A stretch of 64,000 bases of DNA from Phoma sp. XZ068 (Eukaryota; Ascomycota; Dothideomycetes; Pleosporales; Didymellaceae): contig RBKR01000010.1 of NCBI GenBank assembly GCA_004835665.1, positions 62,001-126,000 of the forward strand. Direction: 5' to 3'. Below, piece after piece: positions 21,352 to 33,448 of this stretch (positions are counted from its first letter, which is position 1; each line of letters opens with the position of its first letter). The position numbers and the translations under genes were made by a program. The notes beneath the pieces were generated by a model. The model was not told the origin of the DNA and did no database searches. It worked only from the letters and a program-made list of their open reading frames with translations.

Positions 21352-23114
21352 ATGGCCGATATAGACTCAAGACGCAGCCCGGCCCCAGGCCACATACCCG
21401 TCACTGGAAATGCGATCTCAGAAGGACTATCGATGATCACTATTTTTGTCCTCGCGGTGTGCCTAAGTAGGAATGCCATGCTATACTGCAGCTCCTTTCG
21501 CTAATTATCTGCATAGCCCGACGACTGCAATGCGTAGGATCCTGGAGGGCTTGGAAGAATCTTCCATTTGCCAGATGGCGTAAACCTGCACCATTAGATG
21601 AGTTCAAGGAAATGGCACTAACTTATTCCAGTTATCCTAGCTATTTACATCGACTCCACCGTGTTCGCCTTCCTTTCTGCCGTTATATCTAGAGGCATTG
21701 GTATAAACGGCTCTACCCAGATTTGTGAATCGGCGATCTTGCTCTGTTAGTTTTACGCTTGGTTTCCAATTATGCGCAACTCCTAATTAATATATACCAC
21801 AGGTTTAATCTGTTATATGAGTACTAAAGTTATAATCTACTACTTTCTAGTGGAAAGGGCCGTTAGTGCATACACCCCTTAAACGTCGCTATGTATTAAC
21901 TTTAACCAGTATATTATTCGTGGAAGTCCCTCGCCACGAATAAAGGATGTGTTTTATCTCTTTAACGGTTTTATAATGATAAGTACGTACAGGTACTTCA
22001 GATCTATTTCTAGTGTCCTGAATGTCTACATTGTAGTCCCTTACATCGTCGTAATTGCCATAAACTTTATATTGTAAGTGGTTCTACTCTAATCTATTTC
22101 TTAGTTAGCTGATTATCGTGTGACGCACAGCCGCATAGCTTATATTAACGAGCACGGCGTCTGCATCGTGGGCATGAAGAGGATCGCCATGCTTCCTTTC
22201 ATTATTTTTGACATTGTCCTAAACATCTACCTAACTCTCCTCTTCCTCGTCCCCCTTACCCGTAAGCCCTCTTCCCTCCCGTGCCACCATCAACTTACTC
22301 ACACAGCCGTGGGGCTTTACGCCTACCAGAACAGGACCTGGATCCATATTCTAGCACGCCGCACCTTCTTTGGCAGCTGCGCAACCCTCACTTCCAGCAT
22401 TGTCAACCTCACTATCCTTATGGTCCTCAACGGCGAGCCTGGCTGGATCTGTCTCATGTGCTGCAACGCAGATAGTGAGTTCCCTTCACCCTCATTGCCC
22501 CGGTCCACCTTTCCCACTCCATCACCTTTATCTTCCCTTAGCACCCAGCTCAGTAGCCCAGCCGAGTAACCACCCATACAGTCCTCTTCTCCGTCCTCGT
22601 CCTCCACTGGATCTCCTCCCCAGACCGACGCCCCAGCCCAAACGATGTCTGTATCGCCCCTCGCACCAACCACCCGTTTCCCTCTCCTGGCTTCGGGCGC
22701 GCGGGCAACAACGATCTCCCGTTCGACGGCACGGCCGGAGGTAGTATGCCGCCGTCCCTAGGCTCGTCGTTCGAGCTACAGAGACCCTGGTATTCGAGCG
22801 TCCATTTGTGCGACCGAGAGCTGAGTGCTGGGACAGTGCCGAGGTCAGAGATGAGGCCCGAGCAGCCGATACAGAGAGTGCGAGGACAGAACAAGATTGA
22901 GAGACTGCGTCGGCCGAACTCATTACGCCAGAGCAAGCTACATGAGGAAGAGACGCATCTCCATTTACCCTGCGTCACGACGACTATTTCAGCTTCAACG
23001 TCGTGTAATGGGATAGACGCGGAGACAGAAGGCCCCCATTTGGGTTTGAACACCATTGCGGTGAGGACAGAACAGATACGTTGCGTGGAAGAAAACATCG
23101 CGAGTGCAAGTTAG
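21352..23114 (+). CDS. Polytopic membrane protein, nine exons, 435 aa
   Basis: Exons by splice signals and phase: 21352-21456, 21492-21579, 21632-21745, 21803-21861, 21910-21982, 22037-22073, 22131-22261, 22307-22474 and 22582-23114. They total 1308 bases, divisible by three, with every junction in phase from exon 2 on. The first intron would be only 35 bases and is the weak point. The product has about seven hydrophobic segments, including AIYIDSTVFAFLSAVISRG, a Tyr/Phe-rich FLVERAYIIRG loop, PYIVVIAINFIFRIAYI and LILMVLNGEPGWICLMCC. A 170-residue hydrophilic tail is probably cytoplasmic. The layout resembles a fungal family of seven-helix membrane proteins of unknown role. The A+T-rich 5' half contrasts with the GC-rich 3' exons. 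Confidence 0.75.
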
Positions 23115-23635
23115 CGAAGGAGAGTCGCTAGGTATGAGACTGTAAGGGACCGGGACCGTTAAATTTGGTAACGTTACTCGATTTATTCAGAGCTTGCACC
23201 TCACCTTCTAAGGTAGCATTCTCCTCCACATAGCCCTCGTCCGACAAGACGCCGTTTTCCTTGCGCCGAGCCTCCCTAGTCAGCATTGTTTATTGCTATT
23301 CTTCCGCCGCCACGGGCGATGGTTCATATTCGTATACGTAGGCTAGAGCGATCGTTCCTATTGGGATGGACTGCGGACTTGTTTTCGAGACGGTTGGGGT
23401 GGGCCGAGCGAGGTTGGCTGGCTGGTCGGCGAAGCACCCGGGAATAACAGCAGAGTTGAACGTTTGGGGTTTCGCGGAGTTTGCACCCTAGAAGACTACG
23501 AGCCCACCAAGGGTCTTTCCTAAGCGTACGCAAATAGCCGAAGCGAGTTCCTTGGAGCCGTCCATCGCTACCATTATATGCCACGCCCCACGGCTCCTTT
23601 CGATCCCAGCAAGCCACTTCGCGTTACCCATAACC

Positions 23636-23759
23636 TGTCAATATGGGCGATGAAGGCAGTAGTCATGTGACCTTGTCTACATGACTAATTAGCGTCATTA
23701 CTTAGTCTCAGGCCCAGCTTGATTAATGAGATAACCCTTACACCCCCAAAGTTTTGACA
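23636..23759. repeat. Short TGTCAA...TTGACA repeat, copy 2 (inverted)
   Basis: The reverse complement matches 9703-9821 over its full length with a few substitutions and a 5-base length difference. The shared core includes TAAGTAATGACGCTAATTAG and the G-run word CTTTGGGGGTG. Termini are TGTCAA/TTGACA. Flanks (TAACC and AGAGG) show no target duplication. Confidence 0.65.
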
Positions 23760-23789
23760 AGAGGTTGCAGCTAGCTGTCACAGTGAGGT

Positions 23790-24930
23790 ATGGTTCAACG
23801 AGCTTGGCGGGCTGGGGGTGCAAGGGCCGACGAGTGCGGCTAAGTTTCTCGAAGAGGTGCTACAAGAACTGTGGAAGCCGCAGATGATTGCATTCGTCAC
23901 GCACCAGTTCCACCGCGGGTTGAACAAGGGCAGTCGAAGCCACACAGCGAGCGACGGCCAGGGGACGTTGCAGTTGTTAGAAGACCAGCGAGAACGAGTG
24001 AAGCTATGGGCACAGAGTGAAAACCCCTTCTCGTGCGAGTGCGTTGGTTCCATGTTTTATGGTTTGTTGTCAAGCTGCTGACAGGGCGTAGAGAATACGA
24101 GTCGATCTTTCCGGTCTTCTTGTCGCAAGAGACTATCCCACACTCTGCTGTGTCGCGCAGGACGCGACGCGACTTCGCACGGGACCTGTACAATAACTGC
24201 ATGCAAAGCGACCGGTCGGCAGGTAGATCGTTCTGCTCACAGAACGCGACTTGGTTCTCTGTGCTCCGCGCTGCTGTGCGACACACTGGGGTGAAGGCGA
24301 TGAGTAAGGATCATTGGATCGGCGAGACCACTGTGGCTATGCTTGCATGCCAAATCGAGTATCTGCCAGGCTCGTATCTGTCGAGACTCAGCTACCGCAG
24401 AGTCAGTCGGCTGGTCGGCTCAGCTCCGTCCGCGTCAGCAATGGCGTCGAGACCCGGCAGCCTCAAGCGGGCAGCGATCGAGGCGGAACACCGAACCAAG
24501 CGGTCGCTGCTCAGAAAGAGCGTGGTTGGCTTTGACTGCGCGATACCATTCGATGCAATACCGCAGCTCGTGGAGGACGGATTTCGGCAACAAGAAAAGG
24601 TGTTCAAGACAGGCAACCAGGGTAAACTAGAGCACTACCAGACAGCGCGGCAGTGTCTTGCAGAATGCTTAGGTGACCCGGTCTGTGATGTTATGCTTAT
24701 GCTAGTGTTGACAATGGCGTCCTCATCAGTAACACCTACTGTACTGCCTAAAGCTCGGGAGTTTAGCGTAGGACCGAAGAAGGACAGCTCCATGTTTGCA
24801 GCGAACTTGGTAACAAGAATGTTTTGGTTCTTCCGACCTGAGTGTTTTCCATGGGATTCAGATGGTGGCGTTGTGCTTCGGGTATCTGAGATGACGAAGA
24901 AGATCGGTAAGGGTTCCTTGAAGAGACAAT
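23790..24930 (+). pseudogene. Decayed repeat-associated ORF fragment, unknown function
   Basis: Two plus-strand frames carry protein-like sequence: 23818-24081, then 24033-24956. The second includes WIGETTVAMLACQIEYLP, IPFDAIPQLVEDGFRQQ and NLVTRMFWFFRPECFPWD. The join needs a frameshift near 24060. Homology presumably ends where the minus-strand LINE begins, about 24900-24960, so the last 20 residues of the long frame are chimeric. I cannot name the family; the style resembles other repeat-borne fungal ORFs. Confidence 0.45.
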
Positions 24931-26705
24931 ATCATCTTCGTAACAAAGCAGAGTAGCATCAACAGCAGACTGGGCAAACGGGATGTTGGAGAAGGTAAGG
25001 TCAAGGACATGGCCAGCGCAGTGTGTTGGCTGCCCTGGCACACCAATGTAGTCCATAGAGGCGTTAGCAGCCCATCTAGCTAGCTCCACACCCCCTCTAG
25101 ATGTAGTGACAGTAGGCTCAAAGGATTCGTGTCTGGCGTTAAAGTCGCCCCCTACAAGGCAGAGTTGAGGGGGTATAAGATGTGTGACGTATTGGATGAC
25201 GGGTGGGGTGTGTGGCTGTCTGTAGCAGTTGAGTATTGCAACTCCATTCACTACAGCCCATAGCATGTCTGGGTGGTTGAGGCCTCTCTAGCCTGGTATC
25301 GTAGGTGGTGTCCCTTTGCGGATGTAGGTCATCACCCTTGGGCGGGCTGAGCCTGGTGTGTTAGGGCTGTCCCAGGTACTAATGGGTGCTAGGTGTTTGA
25401 AACCAGGGTGGGTGGAGGTTCTTGAGTTGGCACATGTAAAGGGCTCTTGAACACACACAACATCTATGCCCTTCTGAAAGGCCACCTCTAGTATCGTGAT
25501 GTGCCAGGGTGAGCATCTGCTCACATTGGCCCAGCATACGCGGAGTGGTTTGCTCTGCAAGCTGGGCTGTGGATACCTGTTACAGGCTGGGGTATTGTAA
25601 GGGTGTTCTAGCATGTCGACGGAGGATCGTCGCTCATGCTGGCGTCTTCCCTCTCCGAGGTGGACGGGTCAGTGTGGATGGTTGATTGTGGACGAATGCT
25701 GCCGGCAGACAGTTGTCCTACATTCAGGCTTCTCTGGCCTGTGGCGGCCCGCCTTGGTCTCTTTCCTCTGCCAGTAGTAGAGGAGGATGCATAGGAGGCA
25801 GTGGTTGTAGGAAGTGAATCCCTGCTGTCTCCTCCTTGCCTCTGGGTGGAAGGGTGGGGAGGCACTGTCTCCGGTCCCTCTAGAGGAGTAGTCTCAGGCT
25901 GAAGTGTAGCCTGTCTAAGGGTCTCTTCAACTGTCCTGTATAGGTGCTGCTGTGCTATTTTGCCTGCGCGACGGATAGCCTTCATCTCAGTCTTTGTGGG
26001 CTTGATTATGTGTCCATGTACCCGACGAGGGGCTGCAGGGCAGTTGGTGTGGCTAGCTGGATGAGGGCCATGACAGTTTGCACACACAGCTTTGTGGGGG
26101 CAACTGTCCCCGTACTGTCCTTGGTGTCTATCTGTGCGGTCTCCGCAGTGTGCACAGCGGGCTACTCGGGTACAGCGGGCAGCGTTGCAGTAGCCCTGGC
26201 AGCCTGGGTTATGTCGCTGTATGGTTGGGTGTTTGTGGATCTCCTTTAAAAATTGGCTAGTGCCAAAGAGCTGGAACGAGCGTACTGGTTCCTTGTATGA
26301 AACGATCCAGGTAGTGAGGCCATTCTGATTCGCCCCATGCCGTGAGGTCCTGCAGCTGACTGGCTGCTTGCCTGTTTGCGAGCAGACCTCTTCCTCTACC
26401 AGCTGGGTAGTAGTCGGTAGGTCTGTGCCGTCCAGGGTCCGGAAAGAGCTGGGTACTCCTTGTACTGCGTAGTTGATCCAGCGTTCGGGGATCCTCACCG
26501 CGTCTCCGTCTAGGGCTCTTACTAGAAGTTCCTGGTTTTCTTGAGTTAGAAGTCGGTCCCGGATGATCTGATTTGCTGGGGTAATCGCCCAGCCTGTGTT
26601 AATTGGTGATGCAGTGGGAATGTCTTGGAGGGTAATGCCTCCTATGCTCTTGCATATTGCCTGCCTTACTGCAAAGGGTGAGGGTTGTTGCAGTCGCATT
26701 GCCGG
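24930..26705 (-). pseudogene. LINE (second type): ORF1 intact, endonuclease partial
   Basis: ORF1 (26699-25608, 363 codons) is a gag-like protein. It has a central Cys/His-rich nucleic-acid-binding region (GYCNAARCTRVARCAHCG and CANCHGPHPASHTNC) and a Ser/Thr/Pro-rich tail. A second ORF overlaps its end: 25614-25288, then in the same frame after a single TAG at about 25287 to 24930. It holds the endonuclease (DVVCVQEP with the catalytic Glu, and GGDFNARHE). The reverse transcriptase is absent; the element is truncated near 24930. The 5' end abuts the RecQ-upstream ORF at about 26700 on the same strand. Confidence 0.8.
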
Positions 26706-28981
26706 GTTATTGCAATAGCTGCGTGGCGCCAGGTCACAATATTGGCATGCGTCTGGAGCCCTTGCTGGAATCTTTCCTTCAAGATCTGGCTTAGATGATC
26801 ACTAGTCCATGGTCGTTCCACCTCTGTGCTGTCGCTTTTTGGCCACAGCAGAGAAGTTTCCGTAGGATGAATGTTATATGCCAGTGTTCTGATTTGATCG
26901 CAGAATGGCTGTACGAAGCAGAGGTAGTAAACTATTAACTCGCTAACTTCCGGAGGAGTATAACGATGGATGATTTTTGTAGAGCCCGTTACGCTGTACC
27001 CTTTGTGGTAAGCAGTAACAAAACTCACAAGCCCGTTTTCAACGAAAATGTTTCTTCTGAGTCCATTGGTAGTGTTTCTCCACTGTAGAGTAAGAAGCTC
27101 GGTTCCTCGTGCCGGTTGTCCCCCAGCCATGTGAACAAGCAGCAGGAGCTGCCGCAAGAACGCTTCCCGGAACTGCAGATATGATTCTACAGCCTTCGTT
27201 TCCCATTGGTGCTGGTTGTCAACATTAGTTAAAAAGCGCCGTGTAACGGAACTGATATTGCACACTCTGCGAAGCAACCACTTTTGGTAGTCTGGGAGCA
27301 AACTGTTTCGCTTGTCTTTCAGAAAGCTCCACCCTGCTTCTTTGATCGTCGGATCATCCCGTAATATGCGCAGATTTATTTCAGGGACGACCCAGTCCCT
27401 AGCTTCGCCTGGCTGGATGAGAAGAAGCTGTTCCAATAGACATTGACCCAGCTCCACTTGATCGCGCATGAACCATCGCAATGCTTGCATGTCCAGCTCC
27501 AGACTTTCGTATGATAGGCGCTGGCCATCATCTGACCAATTGATATAGCCAAGGGACGTGATCTGATCCCGAATCTTTCGGCCAAAAGTGCGAAGTTTCA
27601 GGGCCCAGTGCATGGGTGAACGGCTGGATGATACCATAAACCGATCCTGCATTTCATCGAGAACTTCTCCAGGAAATTCTGCCTCACCCAAATCTGCTGC
27701 GACAACTGCGCGTTGCATGACGAGAAGCTGTGCTATCTTGATAAAGGCTGATAAGTGGTGGGTGAAATTCTCTGGTTCGCGAAAACCTTTGCGCTCTTCA
27801 TTGATGCCTATAACGGCAAAGAAACCGACGACAACACTATCATAGATGTTGCCTTTCAAAGAGTGATCGAGCAGGGAGATGCAGAAATTCAAACATTCTC
27901 GCCGAAGCCTCCTACTGAGATCGTCTGTCTCTGGAGAAGTTGTTTTTGCCTTGCCACAAGATGAGTCGCTGGCGGTCTTCTCGTGTTGGAGCCGTCCTCT
28001 GGAATCGAGCGTGATGCGCGCAACTTGCACCATTCTGTCCATCGAAGAAATTTGCTCGTCTGTAACAGCATGATGTAGTCGGGGCTCTTTCCCAAGGTAA
28101 ACGAGGTTGTATACAAAACAGATGAGCTGTTTCCAGAGCTTGACATAGGTTTTGTAGGTCCCCTCTCTTAACTTTACGAGAATGGGTCTGTGGTAACTGC
28201 GACCACGAATGAAGCTGTTAACACGGTGTTGGTCAAACACATTGACCTTTTCTTGTTGCACTGAGATGCGGGCTTCTTCAACCAACGATTCGAAGGTGGT
28301 AAGAACTAGGGTGCACACGAGGTCGGCGTGCCCAGGAATGGGCGGGAGCACAAGCTGTGCGGCTTTTGCCAAGTCATGACCCCGAAGAAAACCTACCCAT
28401 CGAGTCACTTCTAGCCATGGCGTTGGTTGTATAGGATAACAAGTGGTCGACGAGTCATAGCAGGTTGTCGCAGCTGTTCTCTCGCTTTGGTTGAGTTTGT
28501 GCTCAAATTGATCCCACAGTCCAACTTCAGTAACCACACTGGCCACGTTTGTACACAGCGTGGTATTCTGCTTCTGCTGTGCTCCCAAGTTGTTGATCGG
28601 TAGCGTCGTTTGGTGAATTCGAAAGTACGACTGCTTTCCTCTGAAATTGAAATTTGCAGTTCCAACGGTGTATGTCATTTTCTGGAATTCAGAAAACCAT
28701 GCTTTGTCATTTGCAATGCAGACGTTTGCACCTGAGTCAACAATCCACTTGGAACTTCTTTCCACTGCGTCGTCCTTGAGCAGCATCATCGTGTGTGGGC
28801 TGAGACCATCCATGAGTCGTAGCCTTCCTGAATGTAGGGCGTCACCTGGATCGTTGTAGTCAGGGACTTTGGTTTTGTCCTTTGTGGATGACTGTTTGTC
28901 CAGGTTCGTTATCTTGTCGTTTGGCCCGGCATTTGCACATTCTGCTTCCCATTCGCTGCAGTGGACTATGGTAGTGGCCAC
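26666..28981 (-). pseudogene. Chimeric 771-codon ORF: Copia protease joined to RecQ-upstream module
   Basis: Residues 1 to about 115 are Copia polyprotein: KWIVDSGANVCIANDKAWF is the Asp-Ser-Gly active site of the retroelement protease (Asp 82). From about residue 150 (GLWDQFEHKL, TPWLEVTRW, VNVFDQHRVNSFI) the sequence is the module that precedes the helicase in fungal telomere-linked RecQ-type proteins. It runs through GQPARGTELLTL, AYHKGYSVTGSTKIIHRY and VTWRHAAIAITR. The last ten residues come from the adjoining LINE. The join lies at about 28540-28640 and keeps the frame. The C-terminal part closely parallels the ORF pair at 44919-47615, which suggests a once mobile or repeated gene. The Copia LTR promoter would lie upstream. 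Confidence 0.8.
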
Positions 28982-29177
28982 AATTCTGCCTGGGTGCTTG
29001 GGATTATGTTGCGAGTGAGGTTTAGGGTGATCCTTGGATCCCGTGTTTTTGACGGTATTGACCTGTCCTTTGAACAGTTTCGAGGTTTCCTCGTGTTTGT
29101 TGAATTTGTTCTCCCTGAGTTTGGGGTGTGTGATCCAGCATTGTGATTTGTTGTGGGTGCCCTACTTGTTGCATCCT

Positions 29178-30008
29178 TTACAGAACTGTTGGTCTCTTCT
29201 CTCTTCCCTTGTCCTTTGCATTACTCTCCTTGTTGTCCCTCTCTGATGCCAGTTGTGCCTCTGCTCCTAGGAGAGTTCCGTGGAGAGTCACCAGGTTACG
29301 TGGAAGAGCAGCTGTTCCAGCCAAGAGGTTCCAGGTATCTAGGAATCTGTTGAAACGGTTCGGCAGGGAGCGCACGACCTTTGACATGAGTTGTTCGTCG
29401 CTGAAAGTGCCTTCGAGGTCGATGATGTCTTGTTGCAGGGTTTTAAGAGTGTTAATGAGATCAGATACTGATCCCTTGAACTTGAGTTGTTCGATTTTCC
29501 CTAGAGTCATGTCCAGGGCGCGAGCGTCATTCATCTTGCAGAGGCCCTTGAGCTTCTCCATTGCCAGCTGGGGGTTTTCTTCATCCTTGATACATCCTCG
29601 ATGAGCTGTGTTGATGGTGGTGGACAGGAGGCCTCGTGCATATCGAAGACGTTTCTGCTGTTTTTCGTATTCGTCAAGATCGAGCTTGTAGAACTGGATG
29701 ATGAGACTCAGCTGATCGCTTGTCTGAACATCCACACTGCCGGTTGAGTCAGCGTCTTTGCCGTTCGACTTCTTCGCTGGCTTGGCTTGAGTCGAAACGC
29801 CAGAAAGGGTTGGTCTCGTTGGCTTGTCTTGGATAGTCTCTTCTCCGGTAAGGATGCTCCAGACATTATTTGCTTCGGCGATGAACTTCAGGTCGCGCTT
29901 CCCATGCAAGGTAATTTTCCTGGCCTTGAAGTACTTCGACCCGTGCTTCAACGGATTCGTTGGTGATGCAGATGTTTGACTTCTTGAAGACCGGATTCGG
30001 ACTATCAC
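29178..30008 (-). CDS. Copia gag protein, 276 codons
   Basis: A helical capsid-like protein (SDQLSLIIQFYKLDLDEYEKQ, LKGLCKMNDARAL, IDLEGTFSDEQLMSKVVRSLP) with the gag pattern of Copia elements. Downstream in the minus direction the polyprotein would continue to a CCHC knuckle. There the sequence reads CNK-stop-GTHNKSQCW, with TAG in place of a likely sense codon, which separates gag from protease. The start used is the first in frame; the true one may lie a few residues further in. Confidence 0.75.
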   Translation of the reverse strand: MIVRIRSSRSQTSASPTNPLKHGSKYFKARKITLHGKRDLKFIAEANNVWSILTGEETIQDKPTRPTLSGVSTQAKPAKKSNGKDADSTGSVDVQTSDQLSLIIQFYKLDLDEYEKQQKRLRYARGLLSTTINTAHRGCIKDEENPQLAMEKLKGLCKMNDARALDMTLGKIEQLKFKGSVSDLINTLKTLQQDIIDLEGTFSDEQLMSKVVRSLPNRFNRFLDTWNLLAGTAALPRNLVTLHGTLLGAEAQLASERDNKESNAKDKGREKRPTVL

Positions 30009-30047
30009 TGAAAAGGTGCAGTATGCACAACCGGGCTCATAACCAGT

Positions 30048-30212
30048 TGAAAATGTGATTCTTCAAGTGTGGTTGATTAACCTATGGGCTTCCAGGGACT
30101 TATATACATGTATATCGTTTCAGCCTCCATAGGCAGACAAGCCATAGACTCCATCGTGGCGTATCTGCCTATTAGGCATATACGCCACCTCGTCACGTGC
30201 TGTTCAGAAACA
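30048..30212 (-). repeat. Copia 5' LTR, 165 bp
   Basis: On the minus strand it begins TGTTTCTGAACAGC and ends CACATTTTCA. It carries a TATA box (TATATAAG) at about 30096-30103. ACTGGTTATGAGCCCGG follows directly, close to the initiator-methionine-tRNA primer-binding site used by Copia elements. The LTR starts inside the LINE codons for LPQG, which marks the insertion point. Confidence 0.8.
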
Positions 30213-33200
30213 ACTCCCTGCGGCAGACCTGCTTGCGGCAGCTCTCGAACCTCGGAAGCCTGTCCGTTGACCTGGATCGATGCGGTGCGCTGTGAGCAGA
30301 ACGCTTCTACCCACCGCAACAGCCTCTCTGGTATGCCTCGCGCTTTCATCCTCTGCAGCAGTCTTTCCTTACACACTCCGTTGTACGCCCCCTTGACGTC
30401 GAAGCTGATCAGGCTGACAGTTCGCCGGCCCCGCCACGCGGTATAGATTTGTTCTTGGAGAAGCACCAGCGCTTGCTCCGCTGATCGCTGCTTGCGCGCT
30501 CCGAAGTGGTTGGTGGGCAGCAACCCATGCGTCTCGACCATATGCGAGATCCTCTCGGCCACCACCGACTCCAGCACTTTGCCCAGCGTGGCCAGCAGTG
30601 AGATCGGTCTCCAGGCTTTTGCAATGGTGTAGTCTTCCTTGCCCGGTTTCTTGAGCGGGATGATCTTGGCATGTCTCCATTGGCTGGGCAGCGATCCCTC
30701 TTCTAGCGACTGGCGGAACAGCGCGACAACATGATCTTTGACCGCTGGCCAGACCTGCTTCCACACTATGACCGGCAGTCCGTCGTCCCCAGGTGCTTTC
30801 CATGACTTTGCGGCGTGCAGCTGCCGTTCCACCTCCTCGAGCGTGATGGTCGGCATTTGTACAGGCGCTCTCTGCGGCTTGTGTCCTTCGTCGTCGATGT
30901 GGCTGGGAAGCGGAGGGAAGAAGGTGCTGAGCAGCTCCTCGGCTTGCTCCCCATGATCGGTCGTAGTTGTTCCGTCGATTTTGCGAAGTGCTGGGACTGT
31001 CCCAAACGCCTCGTTACCCGCCTTCAGGTATTTGGCCGCGTTCCAGATGTTGTCGTTGTCCGCCAGGAAGTCATCCCAGTGCTTTCTCTTTTGCTGTCGA
31101 ATGGCATCGTGGTACTGCTTCGCCGCTTCCTTAGCCATCTCTTCTAGGTCCGGCCTAGCAGCTCCTGAGCGCCTCGCCGCTCTCGCTCGGTTCCTCCAGT
31201 GCGTGTAGACGCGGCGCAGCTGTGTTAAGTCTTGCGTCCACCATCTCTTCGCGTACGGTGACGGCCTAGCCCTGGGTGTTAGTGTGTGTACCGCCTCCAG
31301 CACCGCTGCCATCAGTCTGTCCGTCCTCTGCTGCGTCGTGCCCGCTGGCAGGGTCGCCCCAAGCGTGCTGGAGATCCTGTCCCTGATTGCTTTCCACGGA
31401 GCGTTTTTGAGCAGAAGCCGCTCCTGCTGCTGCTGCGGCGGCGCTGGCGCCGAGCTGTCAAAGACCGTCTCGATTGTCCGGTGGTCAGAGCCGTGTTCGG
31501 TTGCATAGATTGCGCATCTCGTCACTGTGTCTGCCAGCTCTTTCGATGCTAGCACCAAGTCGATCGTCGTCTCGTAGTCTCCGCCCTGCCACGTCTTGGT
31601 ACCACGCGGGAGCAGACTGCCGAGTGCGTGCTCTGTCATCAGGTCGATGATCGGGTCTGCTTCGCCCTGTCTAACCATCGTCACGTCCTCCCCTCCCCAC
31701 AGCTGGTCGTGTTGGTTGAAGTCGCCAGCCAGCACCACGTCCACCACTGTGCCGGCTCTTCGTCTTACATCTGCGATCACCTCGTCTAGCTTGTTGCATG
31801 CGTCTCGCAGCGCCTGCTGCTCTCCTCCTGGTATGTACACCGACACCACCAGCACCCGCCGCTCGTGCAGCCGGATGATCGCTGCTGTCAAGTGCGGCGA
31901 CTCGATCCTCACCTGCTCCGCCTCTACTTCTCTGCTCACCCACAGCATGCTCCGTATCGGCCACCTCCCCTCTCGCCAGGTCGACGGCACCATCTTGGTC
32001 CACTTGTGATGGAGCATGGGCGTTGTCAGCAGCCGGCCTTGGATCCTCCGTGCATGCGGCTCCTGGATGGCTATCACCGTCACATCTTGCATCTCTTCGT
32101 CATTCATCAGGCTGTCGTGTACTTCGCCTTGCTTTCTGACATTGAGCTGGATCATGCGGAATGCTCTATTCATGCTGGGTGGGTAGAGCATCCGACAGTT
32201 TCTGCTGAACGACTCGTGCGGTCCTCCGCACAACACGCACTTCATCACCACTTCGCTGCAGCTCTTGTGGTGATGGCCGTCTTTGGCGCATCTCCCGCAT
32301 CTCTGCGTCTTTCTGCACTGATACGCTTTGTGGCCGAGCTCTTGGCAGTTGTAGCATTGCCCGGGCCGTGGCCGGTGTTCGAACGCGCTTGTCGTGCCAG
32401 ACTCTCCACCAGCGTGAAAGAAGCGTTCTGCAACGAGCCTCCTTGCATCGCTTTTCTTAGTCACGCGCACTACCATGGATCCATACGCCTTCGGGACGTC
32501 TCTCTTGCTCAGCCACGCGATCTTGGCAACTGTCGTTCCATTCTCTTCGCCAAGAGCTTCCGCTGCTCCTGCTCTGATCTCGCCCTTCTCGTCTAGCACT
32601 GCTGTTCTCTTGACGTTGTCGATCTTGACCGGAAAGAGCTCATCGCGCAACACGCGCGAGCCTGCGCCGATCTTCTCTGCTGCTCGCTTGACAAGCTGAT
32701 GCTCGTCTTCGTCTCTGCACGCGATCCTGATCCGGCTCCGGGTCCCGTGGTCGACGGTGACCGCCCGGCATCGCCAGTTTTCGTGCTTCTCCATCGTGCG
32801 CATTTCCTTTTCCACCGCTGCTCTGACCGTACCCGCTGACATTCTGCCATTTTCGCCATCTGCTCTGGAGACGTCTATTGTGACGTTTGGCACGTCGACG
32901 GGAGCAAGGTTAGTTCTGTTAGTGTGCGGCTGGCTTGGCGGCGTTCCGGAAGTGGCGCCCGACCCCGCAGGCATGCTCGCATCCGCCACCGCGGCCCAGG
33001 AACGCGCGCCAGAGGATGCTGCTGCTGCGAGGTCATCGACGCGCGTCTTGAGCTCAGCGACTTCGTCGATAAGCTTGACATTGTGATCGATGATGGCTTG
33101 CTGGTTCTGTCTGATCTCTTTAGTTTCGCGTTCGAGGTTCCTGATGGTCTCATTTTGTTGCCGGATGATTTCGGTCAACGCGACAAGCAGGTCTTTGTTG

Positions 33201-33448
33201 GTCGTGGTGCTCCTCCTGGTTGGAAGGACGGGTTGGCTGCTTTCAATCTGGACGGTGTCGGAGTCGTCGGCTGATGGGTCTGGTTGTAACAGTAGCCTGC
33301 GGTAGCGTCCGCCTTGCTCGGTGGTGTTCCTTGGGCGTCTCTTCAGCGGTGCTGGTAGCTCAGTTGGCAAGGATAACGCGTCGCGGTCGCGGTCGCGTTC
33401 AGGGGTCGAGACCGCCATCTCTCTCACAAGCCCAGATCGCAAGCTCAT
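30077..33448 (-). pseudogene. Tad1-like LINE polyprotein, truncated in the reverse transcriptase
   Basis: One frame from 33448 encodes an ORF1-like part: coiled coil at residues about 85-140, RNA-binding region about 200-350, and three zinc knuckles at 365-418 (CYNCQELGHKAYQC, CGRCAKDGH, CVLCGGPHESFSRNC). An endonuclease follows (430-660, IQEPHARR, VVSVYIP, AGDFNQHDQLWG), then the first half of the reverse transcriptase (WKAPGDDGLP, SFDVKGAYNGV, AGLPQG). At LPQG (30213) a Copia LTR interrupts, so the YADD motif is absent and the last 45 codons are LTR sequence. ORF1 and ORF2 functions lie in one frame here, without a separating stop. Confidence 0.9.

Larger units (their letters stand above)
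28600..30212 (-). mobile_element. Copia-type LTR retrotransposon, truncated after the protease
   Basis: The element is inserted in the Tad1-like LINE at 30213. From right to left it has the 5' LTR (30212-30048), a primer-binding-like stretch, gag (30008-29178), a zinc knuckle with an in-frame TAG and the protease start. It then stops within pol at about 28600. Integrase, reverse transcriptase, RNase H and the 3' LTR are missing. The second target-duplication copy cannot be seen for that reason. Confidence 0.8.

Noticed and set aside
31865..32596. Plus-strand 243-codon ORF
   Set aside because: Antisense to the LINE polyprotein, which has zinc knuckles and endonuclease motifs in order.
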